A stretch of DNA of 64,000 nucleotides from an uncultured Oscillospiraceae bacterium (GCA_934569045.1 CAKTJX010000010.1:1-64000), one strand, 5' to 3'. Shown: positions 16,662-25,798, numbered from the stretch's first letter. Notes: generated from the sequence alone by a model not told the origin. Numbers and translations: made by a program.

Positions 16662-17828
16662 TTACAGCTTTCCAATCGTCTCAATCAGATAATCCACAAA
16701 TTCCGCCGCGCTGTGCTGGCCCTCCTTGGGGCCGACAACCATGGCGCCCTCGCCTCTGGTGCACAGGTCCAGTGCCTTTTCCAGCTTGGCGTTGGCCTGG
16801 GCATAGCCCATGTGGGCCAGCATCTGGCCCATGGCCCGGATCAGGCTGCAGGGGTTGGCGTAGCCCGCCTTGCCCGCGGCGCACAGGCCCGGCGCGGTGC
16901 CGTGGATGGCCTCAAACAGGGCGTAGCGGTCACCGATGTTGGAGGAGGAGGCGGTGCCGAGGCCGCCCTGATGCTCTGCCGCCACATCGGTGACAATATC
17001 GCCGTAGAGGTTCGGCAGCACCACTACCTCAATGCCCTTATTGAAGTCCGGGTCCAGCATCTTGGCGCACATGGCATCCACCAGCCGCTCCTGAATCCCG
17101 ATATCCGGATACTCCTGGCCCACCTCCCGGACGGCCTTGATGAAGTTGCCGTCCGTCAGCTTGACAATGTTGGCCTTGGTGACGATGGTCACATTGTGCT
17201 TGCCGTTCTTCCGGGCGAACTCAAAGGCGGCCCGGGCGATGCGGCGGGAGCCCAGATGGGTCTGCACCTTGAAATCCACCGCCAGGTCCTCGTCCACCTG
17301 GATGCCCTTGTTGCCCCAGATGTATTCGCCCTCGATGTTCTCCCGGAAGAAGGTCCAGTGGATGTTCTTCTCCGGAATGTCGATGGGCCGCACGGCGGCA
17401 TACAGGTCCAGCCCCCGGCGCAGCAGGGAGTTGGCGGAAACCAGATTGGGCAGGCCGTCCCCGGCTCTGGGGGTGACCATGGGGCCTTTCAGAAGCACCT
17501 GGCACTTCTTGATCTCCTCCAGGCACTCCTGGGGCAGGCTGTTCAGCTTTGCCACCCGGTTTTCAATGGTCATGCCCTCAATATTGCGAATCTCAATCCG
17601 GCCGCTTTTGATCTCGTCCCCCACCAGCGCCTCCATGACCTTCAGGGCCAGAGGCATGATCACGGGGCCGATGCCGTCGCCGGGGAGGATGCCCACGGTA
17701 ATCTTTTCCAGCTTCCCGAAATCAATCGGCTCCTGGGCGTTTTTCATATTGTCAATGCGCTTGTAGTCCTGGCGAATCAGCTCGCCAAAGGCTTCCTGGG
17801 CTTTTGCAATGCTTTCTTCACGGGTCAT
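16662..17828 (-). CDS. icd: Isocitrate dehydrogenase (isocitrate/isopropylmalate family)
   Basis: A 388-residue decarboxylating dehydrogenase converting isocitrate to 2-oxoglutarate. Family motifs are VGILPGDGIGPVI, the substrate arginines in RRGLDLYAAVRPI and ENIEGEYIWG, and the cofactor/metal segment PNLYGDIVTDVAAEHQGGLG ending in FEAIHGTAPGL. The start ATG 17828 overlaps the ribosome site in the end of the aconitase gene (GGAGG), one base after its stop, so both are one operon. With aconitase this supplies the oxidative branch to glutamate. A citrate synthase gene is not in the window. NAD versus NADP use cannot be decided safely by eye. Confidence 0.92.
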   Translation of the reverse strand: MTREESIAKAQEAFGELIRQDYKRIDNMKNAQEPIDFGKLEKITVGILPGDGIGPVIMPLALKVMEALVGDEIKSGRIEIRNIEGMTIENRVAKLNSLPQECLEEIKKCQVLLKGPMVTPRAGDGLPNLVSANSLLRRGLDLYAAVRPIDIPEKNIHWTFFRENIEGEYIWGNKGIQVDEDLAVDFKVQTHLGSRRIARAAFEFARKNGKHNVTIVTKANIVKLTDGNFIKAVREVGQEYPDIGIQERLVDAMCAKMLDPDFNKGIEVVVLPNLYGDIVTDVAAEHQGGLGTASSSNIGDRYALFEAIHGTAPGLCAAGKAGYANPCSLIRAMGQMLAHMGYAQANAKLEKALDLCTRGEGAMVVGPKEGQHSAAEFVDYLIETIGKL

Positions 17829-17829
17829 T

Positions 17830-19791
17830 TTATTTTTCCTCCATTTCCGCAAGTTCTTTCTTGAGGCAGCGCAGCTGGCCGCCTGCCAGCACCACATCCA
17901 CCTCGTTATCGGTTAAGTCCAGATTGACCTGGAATTCAAAATGTCTTGTCACATTTTTCACGGTGACGCGCCGGGTAGGAATCTGATCCAGCAGGTTTTC
18001 CATTTCCAGCTCGTCCCCCTGCTCGATGCTGTCATAGGCAGCGGGGTCGGCAAACAGCATGGGGATGATGCCGTGGTTCACCAGGTTTCCCTTGTGAATC
18101 CGGGCAATGCTCTTGGCAATCACGCAGCGGACGCCTAAATACATGGGGTTGATGGCAGCGTGCTCTCTGGAGGAGCCCTGGCCGTAGTTCTCGCCGCCGA
18201 TGATGATGCTCTGGCCCATGTCCTTCGCCCGCTGGGCAAATTCCGGGTCATAGCGGTTGTAGCAGTATTGGCTCATTAAGGGAATATTGGACCGCATGGA
18301 GCTGAACTCGGCGCTGGCGGGGGTGATATCGTCGGTGGACACATTGTCCCGAGCCTTCAGGCTGACCCCGGCCTTCAAATACTGCTGGGGCACCTCCGGC
18401 ACCGGCAGGAACTTGATGTTGGGGCCCCGCTTGATCTCCACCTTGGCCCCCTCCTCTTCGGGCAGGGGCGGCAGCAGCATGGAGTCATCCACAATATAGT
18501 GCTCCGGCTCCTGGATTCTGCCGAGGATGGCGATATCCTCCCCCAGAATCTCCTCCGCCGTGGCGAAGGTGCCTTTGATGGCGGTGGCAGCGGCGCTCTC
18601 CGGGCTCACCAGGTAGATTTCCGCCGTGGGGTTCCCCGCCCGGCCCTTGAAGTTCCGGTTGGAGGTCCGCACCGCCACGCCATTGGTGGGGGGCGTCTGG
18701 CCGATGGCGCAGCAGGGGCCGCAGGCGATTTCCAGCAGCCGCACACCGGCATCCACCAGCATATCGATGTAGCCGTCCCGCAGCAGCTCCTTATATGTCT
18801 GGCGGGAGGCGATGCCGCAGGTGCAGCTCACGTCCTCGTTGACATGATGGCCCTGGAACACGGTGGCCGCCTTGGCAATGTCCGCGTAGCTGGCGTTGGT
18901 GCAGGAGCCGATGAACACCTGCTGCACCTTCTTCTTGGGCACCTGGGTCAGGGGCAGCACGTTGTCCGGCAGATGGGGGCAGGCCATCATGGGCACCAGG
19001 GTGCTCAGGTCCAGCTCCATCTCCTCATCGTACTCCGCATCCTCGTCCGGCAGCAGCTCCCGGTAGGCATCCGCCCGGCCCTGGGCCGTCAGGAATTTGC
19101 GCACCTGCTCGTCCGCCGGGAAGATGGAGGTGGTGGCCCCCATCTCCGCGCCCATGTTGGCAATGGTGGCCCGCTGGGGCACTTCCAGGGCCGCCGCGCC
19201 GGGGCCCACATACTCATAGACCTTGCCAAGACCGCCCTTGACGGACTCCCGGCGCAGCATCTCCAGAATGATCTCCTTGGCGTTGACACCGGGCTTTAAT
19301 GCCCCCACCAGGTTCACCTTCACCACCTTCGGCATCTTCAGCCGCATGGGCACGCCGGTCATGGCCGTGGCCACATCCATGCCGCCCACGCCGATGCACA
19401 GCATCCCGATGGCCCCGCCGTGGGGGGTGTGGCTGTCGCCGCCCATGGAGATCTTCCCGGGCACCCCGAACCGGGCCACATGGACCGCGTGGCAGATACC
19501 GTTGCCGGGACGGGACACATAGACGCCGAACTTCTTGGCGGCGGACTGCAAATAGATGTGGTCATCCGGGGTCATGTTGTTGACGTACAGCAGGTTGTGA
19601 TCCAGGTAGCTGACAGAGCACTCCGTCCGCACTCTGGGCAGGCCCACGGCCTCAAAGGCCAGGTAGGTCATCACCGCGTTGATGTCGTGGGTCAGGGTCT
19701 GATCCACCTTGATGAAGACCTCCTCCCCCGGCACCATGGAGCCGGAGACGAAGTGGCTCTCGATGATCTTGCGCGTTAAGGATTTTCCCAT
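17830..19791 (-). CDS. acnA: Aconitate hydratase
   Basis: A 653-residue [4Fe-4S] hydro-lyase interconverting citrate and isocitrate. Cluster cysteines are in FIGSCTNASYAD and IACGPCCAIGQTPPTNG. The N-terminal domain shows HTPHGGAIGMLCIGVGG, and the swivelling C-terminal domain GENYGQGSSREHAA. ATG 19791 (MGKSLTRK) follows AGGAGG; the longer frame upstream is not family-like. The length fits the short bacterial aconitases related to isopropylmalate isomerase. A TATAAT box sits at 19848-19843 with only a weak -35. It is co-transcribed with icd. The symbol is by family, not by proven orthology. Confidence 0.92.
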   Translation of the reverse strand: MGKSLTRKIIESHFVSGSMVPGEEVFIKVDQTLTHDINAVMTYLAFEAVGLPRVRTECSVSYLDHNLLYVNNMTPDDHIYLQSAAKKFGVYVSRPGNGICHAVHVARFGVPGKISMGGDSHTPHGGAIGMLCIGVGGMDVATAMTGVPMRLKMPKVVKVNLVGALKPGVNAKEIILEMLRRESVKGGLGKVYEYVGPGAAALEVPQRATIANMGAEMGATTSIFPADEQVRKFLTAQGRADAYRELLPDEDAEYDEEMELDLSTLVPMMACPHLPDNVLPLTQVPKKKVQQVFIGSCTNASYADIAKAATVFQGHHVNEDVSCTCGIASRQTYKELLRDGYIDMLVDAGVRLLEIACGPCCAIGQTPPTNGVAVRTSNRNFKGRAGNPTAEIYLVSPESAAATAIKGTFATAEEILGEDIAILGRIQEPEHYIVDDSMLLPPLPEEEGAKVEIKRGPNIKFLPVPEVPQQYLKAGVSLKARDNVSTDDITPASAEFSSMRSNIPLMSQYCYNRYDPEFAQRAKDMGQSIIIGGENYGQGSSREHAAINPMYLGVRCVIAKSIARIHKGNLVNHGIIPMLFADPAAYDSIEQGDELEMENLLDQIPTRRVTVKNVTRHFEFQVNLDLTDNEVDVVLAGGQLRCLKKELAEMEEK

Positions 19792-19914
19792 GTTGCATTC
19801 CTCCTGATGCGCCCGGCCCGCCGGGCTCTTTTTTCTGCCTTCATTATACCGGGCCACCCCGGGCAAAAGCAAATATTCAAAAGGAATGTCCCCATTCCCT
19901 GGGGGAATAGAGGC

Positions 19915-20787
19915 TTACACCTCCGGCAGTTTCGCGCCGGAGAGGCGGCATACCGTCTCCACAAAAGCCTTCACCTGGGGCAGCTCCAGCTCCCGGCGGC
20001 GGAAGACCAGATAGGTGGCCCTTGTAAAGGGGGTCCCGTCCGCAAAGTGCAGGGGCTCCGCCACGCCGTCAAATTCCGACAGGCAGATCTGGGGCACAAT
20101 GCTCCAGCCCACCCCCGCCTCCACCATGGAGACGCAGGCGGACAGGCCGTTCATGGTCAGGTTGGTGCTGGGCTCCAGGCCGTTCTCCATAAGCCAGCGG
20201 CTTTTCTGGCTCATGTGCTCCCAGTTGCTCTCCCGGTCAATGTAGCTGAGCTGGGAAAGGGGAATGTCCAGGCTGTTTCTTGGCCGGATGAGGCACACCG
20301 GCTCCTGCTCTAAGAGCACGCTCTCCCCTTCCCAGCTGTAGCTGCCCCGGACAATGGCCAGGTGCAGCCGTCCTTCCTGGAGCTGCCGGGCGCAGTAGGG
20401 GCTGTGGTCGCTGAACACCTGCAAGGTAACCTGGGGATAGTCCTTGGTGTACTGGGACAGCACCCCCGGCAGCCGGTAGGTGGAGTAGTCCAGGGAGCAG
20501 CCGATGCGCAGGGTACCGCACACCGAGTCCCGGTCCCGCTGGTACAGCTCCCTCAGGGCCTCGAAGTCTTTCACCGTCCGCTGGATGGTCTTCCGCGCCG
20601 CCTCTCCCGCGGGGGTCAGGGTCGCCCCGTGCTTCCCCCGCAGGAACAAGGTTGCCCCCAGCTCCGCCTCCATATTTTGCAGCCGCTTGCTCAAGGTCGG
20701 CTGGGTCAGATACAGCAGCTCCGCCGTCCGGGTCAGATTCCCGGTATCCGCCAGCGTCAGAAAGATTTTCAGGTCCTTGTCGTCCAT
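19915..20787 (-). CDS. LysR-family transcriptional regulator near aconitase and PrpF
   Basis: A 290-residue LysR regulator. The HTH is at residues 13-38 (LTRTAELLYLTQPTLSKRLQ), and the effector domain begins CGTLRIGCSLDYS. ATG 20787 follows GGAAAGGGAG. It lies between the PrpF gene and the acn-icd operon on the same strand, so control of tricarboxylic acid metabolism is plausible. It is similar in layout to the LysR gene at 8149 but clearly distinct in sequence. Confidence 0.88.
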   Translation of the reverse strand: MDDKDLKIFLTLADTGNLTRTAELLYLTQPTLSKRLQNMEAELGATLFLRGKHGATLTPAGEAARKTIQRTVKDFEALRELYQRDRDSVCGTLRIGCSLDYSTYRLPGVLSQYTKDYPQVTLQVFSDHSPYCARQLQEGRLHLAIVRGSYSWEGESVLLEQEPVCLIRPRNSLDIPLSQLSYIDRESNWEHMSQKSRWLMENGLEPSTNLTMNGLSACVSMVEAGVGWSIVPQICLSEFDGVAEPLHFADGTPFTRATYLVFRRRELELPQVKAFVETVCRLSGAKLPEV

Positions 20788-20881
20788 GGTTGGGCTCCCT
20801 TTCCTGTTTTTCTTTTCAGTATACCTGCTTTCAGAAACAAAGGCAAGAGGCCGCTCTCTATGCGAAGCAAAAGTTGGGGTC

Positions 20882-20981
20882 GTAGGGGCGGCTACCAGCC
20901 GCCCGGAAGTGACCGGGCCTGAGCGCTTCGATTTCACCGCTCTCTTTCGATACCCTCCGGGCGGCTGGTAGCCGCCCCTAC
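20882..20981. repeat. REP-like double palindrome, copy 7
   Basis: A 100-bp unit in the inverted orientation (GATACCCTCC on the right) between the LysR and PrpF genes. Right flank: GGGCTCTAAAGTTTTAGAATTT. Confidence 0.9.
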
Positions 20982-21051
20982 AGGGCTCTAAAGTTTTAGA
21001 ATTTCCGAAATGCCCACGGAATCGTATCGATTTGTGCGGTTTTTGTTCTTC

Positions 21052-22188
21052 TTATCTGGGAATATACAGCGTCCCGTCCATGATTCTCCTTGCCGTCCGC
21101 TGAACCGCCACGCCGGAGACCTGGATCTGATCCAAATCCCCCTGTGCCCCCTCCACATAGGGATACATGGTCATCACCCCCGAGGGGTGGCCGATGCGGA
21201 CGGAATCGGAAACCGCCTTTGTAAGCTCCGCTACGATGGTTCCGGGCACCTTTGCCGCCACACTGATGGCGGAAGCTGCCGTCAGGGGGCATGCCTTGTG
21301 GCACTTGAAGACGCTGATGACCCGGGCGCAGATGTCCATTTGCTCTGCCGCCGCCCGGCTTCCGTCCAGCGTCTCGTAATCCTGGGCCCGGGACACAAAG
21401 CCCACCTTGGGCACCGCGGGGCTGTTTTCCGTGGCATCCCGGAGATCCTTCGCAAAGCCCAGCCTCACGCAGGCCGCGCCCCGGATGGCCTCCAGCTTGT
21501 CGCTGAGGGCGGCGTTTCCGTCCACCTGGGCAGGGCTCTCCCCGCAGGTTGCTCCCAGATCCTCCGCCCGCACCAATACGATGGGGTTGGACACATCCAG
21601 GATGGTGGCCTCAATTTTACCCAGCGCCCCCAGGTCCAGCCACTCCCGCGCCGCGCCGGTGGGGAAGAGCTTGCCGGTCTTGGCCCCGGCGGGGTCCAGG
21701 AAGTTCACCTTCAGCTCCCCGGCGGTGCCCGCCACCCCGGCGATGGCGCAATTGCCCTCGTTGTTGAACTGCCCGTCCTTCACCGGTACCTCTACATCGA
21801 TGTATTTGTCAGTGTTCAGGTTGTACATATGCACAACGGTGGTGGGCTCCGTCAGGTGTGCCACCAGCCCCATCTCCACGGCAAAGGGCGCGGCGGCGGC
21901 GGTCATGTTGCCGCAGTTGCTCTTGTAGTCAATCCGGGCCTTGCCCACAATGGACTGGCCCACAAGATAATCCACATCCACCCCGGGACGGCTGCTCCTG
22001 TTCACCACCACAATTTTATTGTTGCTGGAAACGCAGCCCCCCAGCCCGTCAATCTGCTTGGGGTCCGGGCTGCCCATGGCCTGGACAAAGATATCGTCCC
22101 ATTCTTCCCGCCCCGGCAGGTCCTCCCGCAGGAACATACAGCCCTTGGACGTCCCGCCCCGCATGAATACACAAGGAAATTTCCGCAT
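21052..22188 (-). CDS. PrpF-family protein (aconitate / methylaconitate isomerase type)
   Basis: A 378-residue PrpF-fold protein, related to diaminopimelate epimerase. Known members isomerise 2-methylaconitate or 3-methylitaconate. Signatures are FMRGGTSKGCMF at the start, GLGGCVSSNNKIVVV, DYKSNCGNMTAAAAPFA (catalytic Cys in NCGN) and GHPSGVM near the end. ATG 22188 has AAGGAGGG upstream, and a TTTACA-18-TACAAT promoter sits at 22246-22217. With acn, icd and a LysR gene adjacent, a tricarboxylate such as cis/trans-aconitate is a likely substrate, but no prpB, prpC or prpD is present to show a methylcitrate cycle. Confidence 0.88.
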   Translation of the reverse strand: MRKFPCVFMRGGTSKGCMFLREDLPGREEWDDIFVQAMGSPDPKQIDGLGGCVSSNNKIVVVNRSSRPGVDVDYLVGQSIVGKARIDYKSNCGNMTAAAAPFAVEMGLVAHLTEPTTVVHMYNLNTDKYIDVEVPVKDGQFNNEGNCAIAGVAGTAGELKVNFLDPAGAKTGKLFPTGAAREWLDLGALGKIEATILDVSNPIVLVRAEDLGATCGESPAQVDGNAALSDKLEAIRGAACVRLGFAKDLRDATENSPAVPKVGFVSRAQDYETLDGSRAAAEQMDICARVISVFKCHKACPLTAASAISVAAKVPGTIVAELTKAVSDSVRIGHPSGVMTMYPYVEGAQGDLDQIQVSGVAVQRTARRIMDGTLYIPR

Positions 22189-22216
22189 TGTAAAGCCCTC
22201 CTTTTTGGATGGAACC

Positions 22217-22246
22217 ATTGTAGCACGGAAGGGATTCATTTGTAAA
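22217..22246 (-). promoter_or_regulatory. Promoter of the prpF-like gene
   Basis: TTTACA (22246-22241), 18 bases, TACAAT (22222-22217) on the minus strand, ~25 bases before the ribosome site. Confidence 0.6.
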
Positions 22247-22320
22247 ATGAATGGATTTTATGGATATGCATTCACAGGAGGAATTGAGCGTTTGGATGAA
22301 CGTATCCCCCGGAGGGAAAC

Positions 22321-22470
22321 GGGGCTGTTGCAAAATAGGCATTTTCGTAGGGGCGGCTACCAGCCGCCCGCGATCTGACGGAATTGCGCGTTTGATCGAT
22401 ACGCTCTGTCCCGAAAGTCGGCGGGCGGCTAATAGCCGCCCCTACGGGTTTGCTATTTTGCAACAGCCCC
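22321..22470. mobile_element. 150-bp composite element: 18-bp terminal inverted repeats around REP-like copy 8
   Basis: Ends are GGGGCTGTTGCAAAATAG and its exact inverse. Inside is a 99-bp REP-like unit (22347-22445) of a distinct subfamily. By my reading the whole unit matches the reverse complement of 42079-42228 with a single difference, so it moved recently. It is itself inserted in a palindromic repeat (GAACGTATCCCC on the left, GGGTATACGTTC on the right). The rest of the 22189-22620 gap is these repeats and the following terminator. Confidence 0.85.
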
Positions 22471-22584
22471 ACTTCCTTTTTAGGGTATACGTTCAACATG
22501 GCTGTTCGACACCCCCCATTGGGGATACTGTGCACCCGCGTCAAAATCCGCGAGGGTTCAAACGATTTGCGTTGTCCAATCAGA

Positions 22585-22620
22585 AAAAATCCCCTCTGCA
22601 GAATGGCAGAAGGGATTTTT
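22585..22620 (-). terminator. Terminator of the nuclease gene
   Basis: Stem AAAAATCCC-TCTGC/GCAGA-GGGATTTTT with one mismatch, adjoining the stop at 22621. Confidence 0.75.
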
Positions 22621-23319
22621 TCACGCCGCCCAGTTGTCTCCCGTTGCGTAATCAATCGTCACGCCGGGCTGGACGTTATAGCAGTAGACGTTGAAGCAGA
22701 TGCCCTCGCCGCTGTCCTCCACGGACCAGGCCTCCATGAGGACGCCCTCCGCCACCAGGTCTGTGCCGCTGAACATGGGGGTTACCCGGTAGAGCACATG
22801 GTTGCCGGTTTCGTGGATGTAGTCCGCCACCATGTTTTCAAAGGGCAGCATGCCAGTGACATTTAAATATCGGGTTCCGGCGATCAGGTTCTGCTTATTG
22901 GCGTTTTCCGCCGTCAGCTGGTAGCCGATGAGATGGCACCGGTTATACAGGTATTTTCCGTCCACAAAGTCGTATTTCGCCACCTGCCAGCCCGAGGGCT
23001 TTACGGAGCTGATGCTGCCCCGCGCCTCTGTGGGCATCAGGTCCTGGCCCACACAGGCCTCCGCCGGGCCGCAGCGACCCAGGCCGTCTAAGGGCGAATA
23101 GGTCTCATAGGAGGTTGCTGTATAGTCACGCTCCGTGAAGAAGGGCTTGTTGTTGTTGATGGCCACATAGGCCTCCCCGGAATAGGCGGGGATATTCTCC
23201 AGGGAGATAACCTTCCCGGTGCCAAAATAGGTCTGATACAGGAAGGACAGGCCCAGGATCACCAGCAGGAGCAGCAGCTCCGGCAGGGTCCGGACCTTTC
23301 CTTTTTTACGCTTCGCCAT
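22621..23319 (-). CDS. Membrane-anchored DNA/RNA non-specific endonuclease
   Basis: A 232-residue protein with an N-terminal membrane anchor (LPELLLLLVILGLSFLYQTY) and an extracellular beta-beta-alpha-metal nuclease domain like streptococcal EndA. The catalytic segment is YNRCHLIGYQL, with His as general base and Asn in NANKQNLIAGTRYLN as metal ligand; the usual RGH reads RCH. ATG 23319 follows AAGGAGAG. It overlaps the upstream small gene by 14 bp, so the two are co-translated. Roles in nutrient DNA use or competence are possible; no competence genes are adjacent. Confidence 0.87.
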   Translation of the reverse strand: MAKRKKGKVRTLPELLLLLVILGLSFLYQTYFGTGKVISLENIPAYSGEAYVAINNNKPFFTERDYTATSYETYSPLDGLGRCGPAEACVGQDLMPTEARGSISSVKPSGWQVAKYDFVDGKYLYNRCHLIGYQLTAENANKQNLIAGTRYLNVTGMLPFENMVADYIHETGNHVLYRVTPMFSGTDLVAEGVLMEAWSVEDSGEGICFNVYCYNVQPGVTIDYATGDNWAA

Positions 23320-23722
23320 TTGCACTCTCTCCTTTTTCATAGCGCCGCAGGGTGATCTCCGGGTGGGAAAAGCCGGAAAATTCCGTCTCCTCCGTACAGT
23401 GCCAATCCCCTGCCGGAAGCTGAAACTTCTCATCCGATGGGTAATCCCGGTTCCACAGGTACAGCATAATTTCCTCCGCAGCGGCATTCTCCGTCGGCAT
23501 CTCCCAGAAGCAGGCGGCCCCCGCCGGCACGTCCGCCAGGCTTTCCACCGGATGCAGCCGCGCCTCCGGGAAGTCCCGGAACAGCGCCGCGCTCTCCGGC
23601 CGCAGCCAAACCTCGCCTCCAGCCCGCTCCAGAATGTCCCGGCACACCTCCCGATCCCGGCTGCACCGCCGCCCATTGAACCGCAGGCCCATGGAATTGT
23701 CCACACAGGAAATCAGGATCAA
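23306..23722 (-). CDS. Conserved clostridial protein of unknown function
   Basis: A 138-residue soluble protein beginning MILISCVDNSMGLRFNGRRC, a start seen in an uncharacterised family of Clostridia that is often mislabelled ribonuclease Z. No metal motif of that enzyme is visible. It precedes and overlaps the secreted nuclease gene, suggesting shared expression. Function unknown. Confidence 0.75.
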   Translation of the reverse strand: MILISCVDNSMGLRFNGRRCSRDREVCRDILERAGGEVWLRPESAALFRDFPEARLHPVESLADVPAGAACFWEMPTENAAAEEIMLYLWNRDYPSDEKFQLPAGDWHCTEETEFSGFSHPEITLRRYEKGESANGEA

Positions 23723-23872
23723 CGTTATCCCCTCCCAAAAGCAAACGCATTTTCGGTTATTCTAGCATACTTTGGCGGGAAATACAAGGGCGGGGAATAA
23801 AGGAACATATACCCGCTTCCAATATTTCCAGAATTTTCTGCATCGTTTCCTCCGGAATCCCGCATTTTTCTG

Positions 23873-23901
23873 TTGAAATTCCCCGAAAAAGGTGATAGGA
23901 T
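23873..23901 (+). promoter_or_regulatory. Probable promoter of the FMN/FAD reductase gene
   Basis: TTGAAA (23873-23878), 17 bases, TAGGAT (23896-23901), about 30 bases before ATG 23932. Confidence 0.55.
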
Positions 23902-23931
23902 ATTTCCATTCCAAAAAGAAGGAGAAACCAC

Positions 23932-25782
23932 ATGAAGAAAACCAAGCAACCCTTAAACACCTGGGCCTTCCTGGGGATCTATCTTGCGATCCTGGCTGTG
24001 TTTGTCGGCGTGTACGCGCTGACGAAGGCCATGAACAAGCCTGCCCCCGTTGTGGGCACAGGGAGCTATACCCCCGGCACCTATACCGGCGTGGGCCCCG
24101 GTAAGAACGGCGATATCACCGTTGAGGTGACCGTGAACGAAAACACCATTCAGTCCGTCAAGGTCGTCAGCCATGACGAGACCCCCGGCCTCAGTGACGG
24201 GGCCATTGCGGACATTCCCGCGAAGATCGTCGCCACCCAGAGCCTGGGCGTGGACTCCGTGTCCGGCGCTACCGTGTCCAGTGAAGGCATCGTAGCGGCT
24301 GTTGCGGATGCCGTGGCAAAGGCAGGCGGCGATGTGGACGCGCTGAAGAACGTGGCCATTGCCGCAGGCGAGCACACCACCAAGAGCCTGTCCGCCGATG
24401 TGATCGTGGTGGGCGGCGGCGGCGCGGGTATGACGGCCGCGGCTCGGCTTGCCGAGCTGGGGCAGAAGGTCATCCTGTTTGAAAAGGCCTCCTTCCTGGG
24501 CGGCGCCATCTCCGTATCCGGCGGCAATCAGGTGGTCATGGGCTCCGAGCTCCAGGCCGCCAACGGCGTCACCGATGACAGCGTTGCCTCCATGGTGGCG
24601 GATTTCCAGGCCAACGGCGCCAACAAGAACAATGAAGAAATCCTGACTCTCTTTGCCGAGAACGTGGGCTCCGCCACGGACTGGCTGGTGGAGCACTGCG
24701 GCGTGGGCTTTGAAGACGGCCTGCACCAGCTGGGCGAATACAGCCACAACCGGGAGCTGGCCTACACCGGCGGCGGCGCGGGCTTTGCCGAAACCATGCG
24801 CAAGACCCTGTCTGACAGCGGCGTTGAAATTTACCTGAGCACCAAGGTGGAGTCCCTGGTCACCGAAAACGGGGCCGTTGTGGGCGTCACTGCCGTTTCT
24901 CAGGACGGCAATACCGAGTACACCGCCTCTGCCGCCAACGTCATTCTGGCCACCGGCGGCTACGGCAACAACAAGGATATGCTGACGGATGAAATGAAGT
25001 CCGCCCTGTACTACGGACCTGCCACCTCCACCGGCGAGGGCATCCAGATGGCCCAGGCCCTGGGTGCGGCAACCGCCAACATGGAATACGGCAAGCGCTA
25101 CCCCAACGGCATCGAAGTGGACACCGGCATTGCCAAGTCCACCATTGCAGGCAACATCGTGGGCTGGACCATGAGCGCCATTCTCGTAAACCAGGAGGGC
25201 CAGCGTGTGGTCAACGAGAAGGCCAGCAACCGTACCATCCTGGAAACCGAGCTGCAGCAGACCGGCGGAGAGCTGTACCTGCTGCTGGATTCCGAGACCT
25301 TTGAGGTCTGGAAGACCAAGCTGGACCACGCGGGCATCTCCGAGGGCGATATTGAGAAGTACCTGGAGGCCAACGGCACCACCACCCCCGTTTTCGCCCA
25401 CGGCGAGACCCTGGAGGAGGCCGCCGCCGCGGCGGGCATTGACGCGGATGCTCTGAAAGCCACCGTAGAGCGGTACAACGGCTTTGTGGCCGCCGGGGTG
25501 GACGAGGACTTCGGCCGGAGCGCCGACTACATGACCATGGCCATCGGCGCGGGCCCCTACTACCTGATCGAGCAGAAGCCCCGCTTCGCCACCACCATGG
25601 GCGGCCTGGTTGTAAACACCAGCATGCAGGTGCTGGACACCAACGGCTCCCCCATTGCGGGCCTGTACGCCGCCGGTGAGAACTGCGGCCAGGTCATGGG
25701 CGACGACTCTCCCTCCGGCGCCAACAACGCCTGGGCCATCACCTCCGGCAAACTGGCCGCCGACGCCATCGGGGCAAAATAA
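23932..25782 (+). CDS. Membrane-anchored FMN-binding, FAD-dependent reductase (fumarate/urocanate reductase family)
   Basis: A 616-residue surface flavoprotein. Residues ~10-32 are a membrane anchor. Residues ~45-130 form an FMN-bind domain with the flavinylation motif DSVSGATVSS, whose Ser/Thr is the site for ApbE-attached FMN. From ~155 on is a flavocytochrome-c type FAD domain (VIVVGGGGAGMTAAARLAE, ISVSGGNQVVMGS, NVILATGGYGNN, ending GLYAAGENCGQVMGDDSPSG). Relatives reduce fumarate, urocanate or similar acids as extracellular electron sinks. The exact acceptor is not readable. SD AAGGAG precedes the ATG. No ApbE gene is in the window. Confidence 0.9.
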   Translation: MKKTKQPLNTWAFLGIYLAILAVFVGVYALTKAMNKPAPVVGTGSYTPGTYTGVGPGKNGDITVEVTVNENTIQSVKVVSHDETPGLSDGAIADIPAKIVATQSLGVDSVSGATVSSEGIVAAVADAVAKAGGDVDALKNVAIAAGEHTTKSLSADVIVVGGGGAGMTAAARLAELGQKVILFEKASFLGGAISVSGGNQVVMGSELQAANGVTDDSVASMVADFQANGANKNNEEILTLFAENVGSATDWLVEHCGVGFEDGLHQLGEYSHNRELAYTGGGAGFAETMRKTLSDSGVEIYLSTKVESLVTENGAVVGVTAVSQDGNTEYTASAANVILATGGYGNNKDMLTDEMKSALYYGPATSTGEGIQMAQALGAATANMEYGKRYPNGIEVDTGIAKSTIAGNIVGWTMSAILVNQEGQRVVNEKASNRTILETELQQTGGELYLLLDSETFEVWKTKLDHAGISEGDIEKYLEANGTTTPVFAHGETLEEAAAAAGIDADALKATVERYNGFVAAGVDEDFGRSADYMTMAIGAGPYYLIEQKPRFATTMGGLVVNTSMQVLDTNGSPIAGLYAAGENCGQVMGDDSPSGANNAWAITSGKLAADAIGAK

Positions 25783-25798
25783 ATTACAAACGATAGCA

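Noticed and set aside
19812-19835. GC hairpin with T run on the plus strand upstream of aconitase
   Set aside because: It looks like a terminator for plus-strand transcription, but no plus-strand gene leads into it. Probably the leftover of a promoter-region dyad.
22321-22470. Naming the 18-bp ends as those of a known IS family
   Set aside because: GGGGCTGTTGCAAAA recalls IS6-type ends (TGTTGCAAA), but family assignment by eye is unsafe and no transposase is present.
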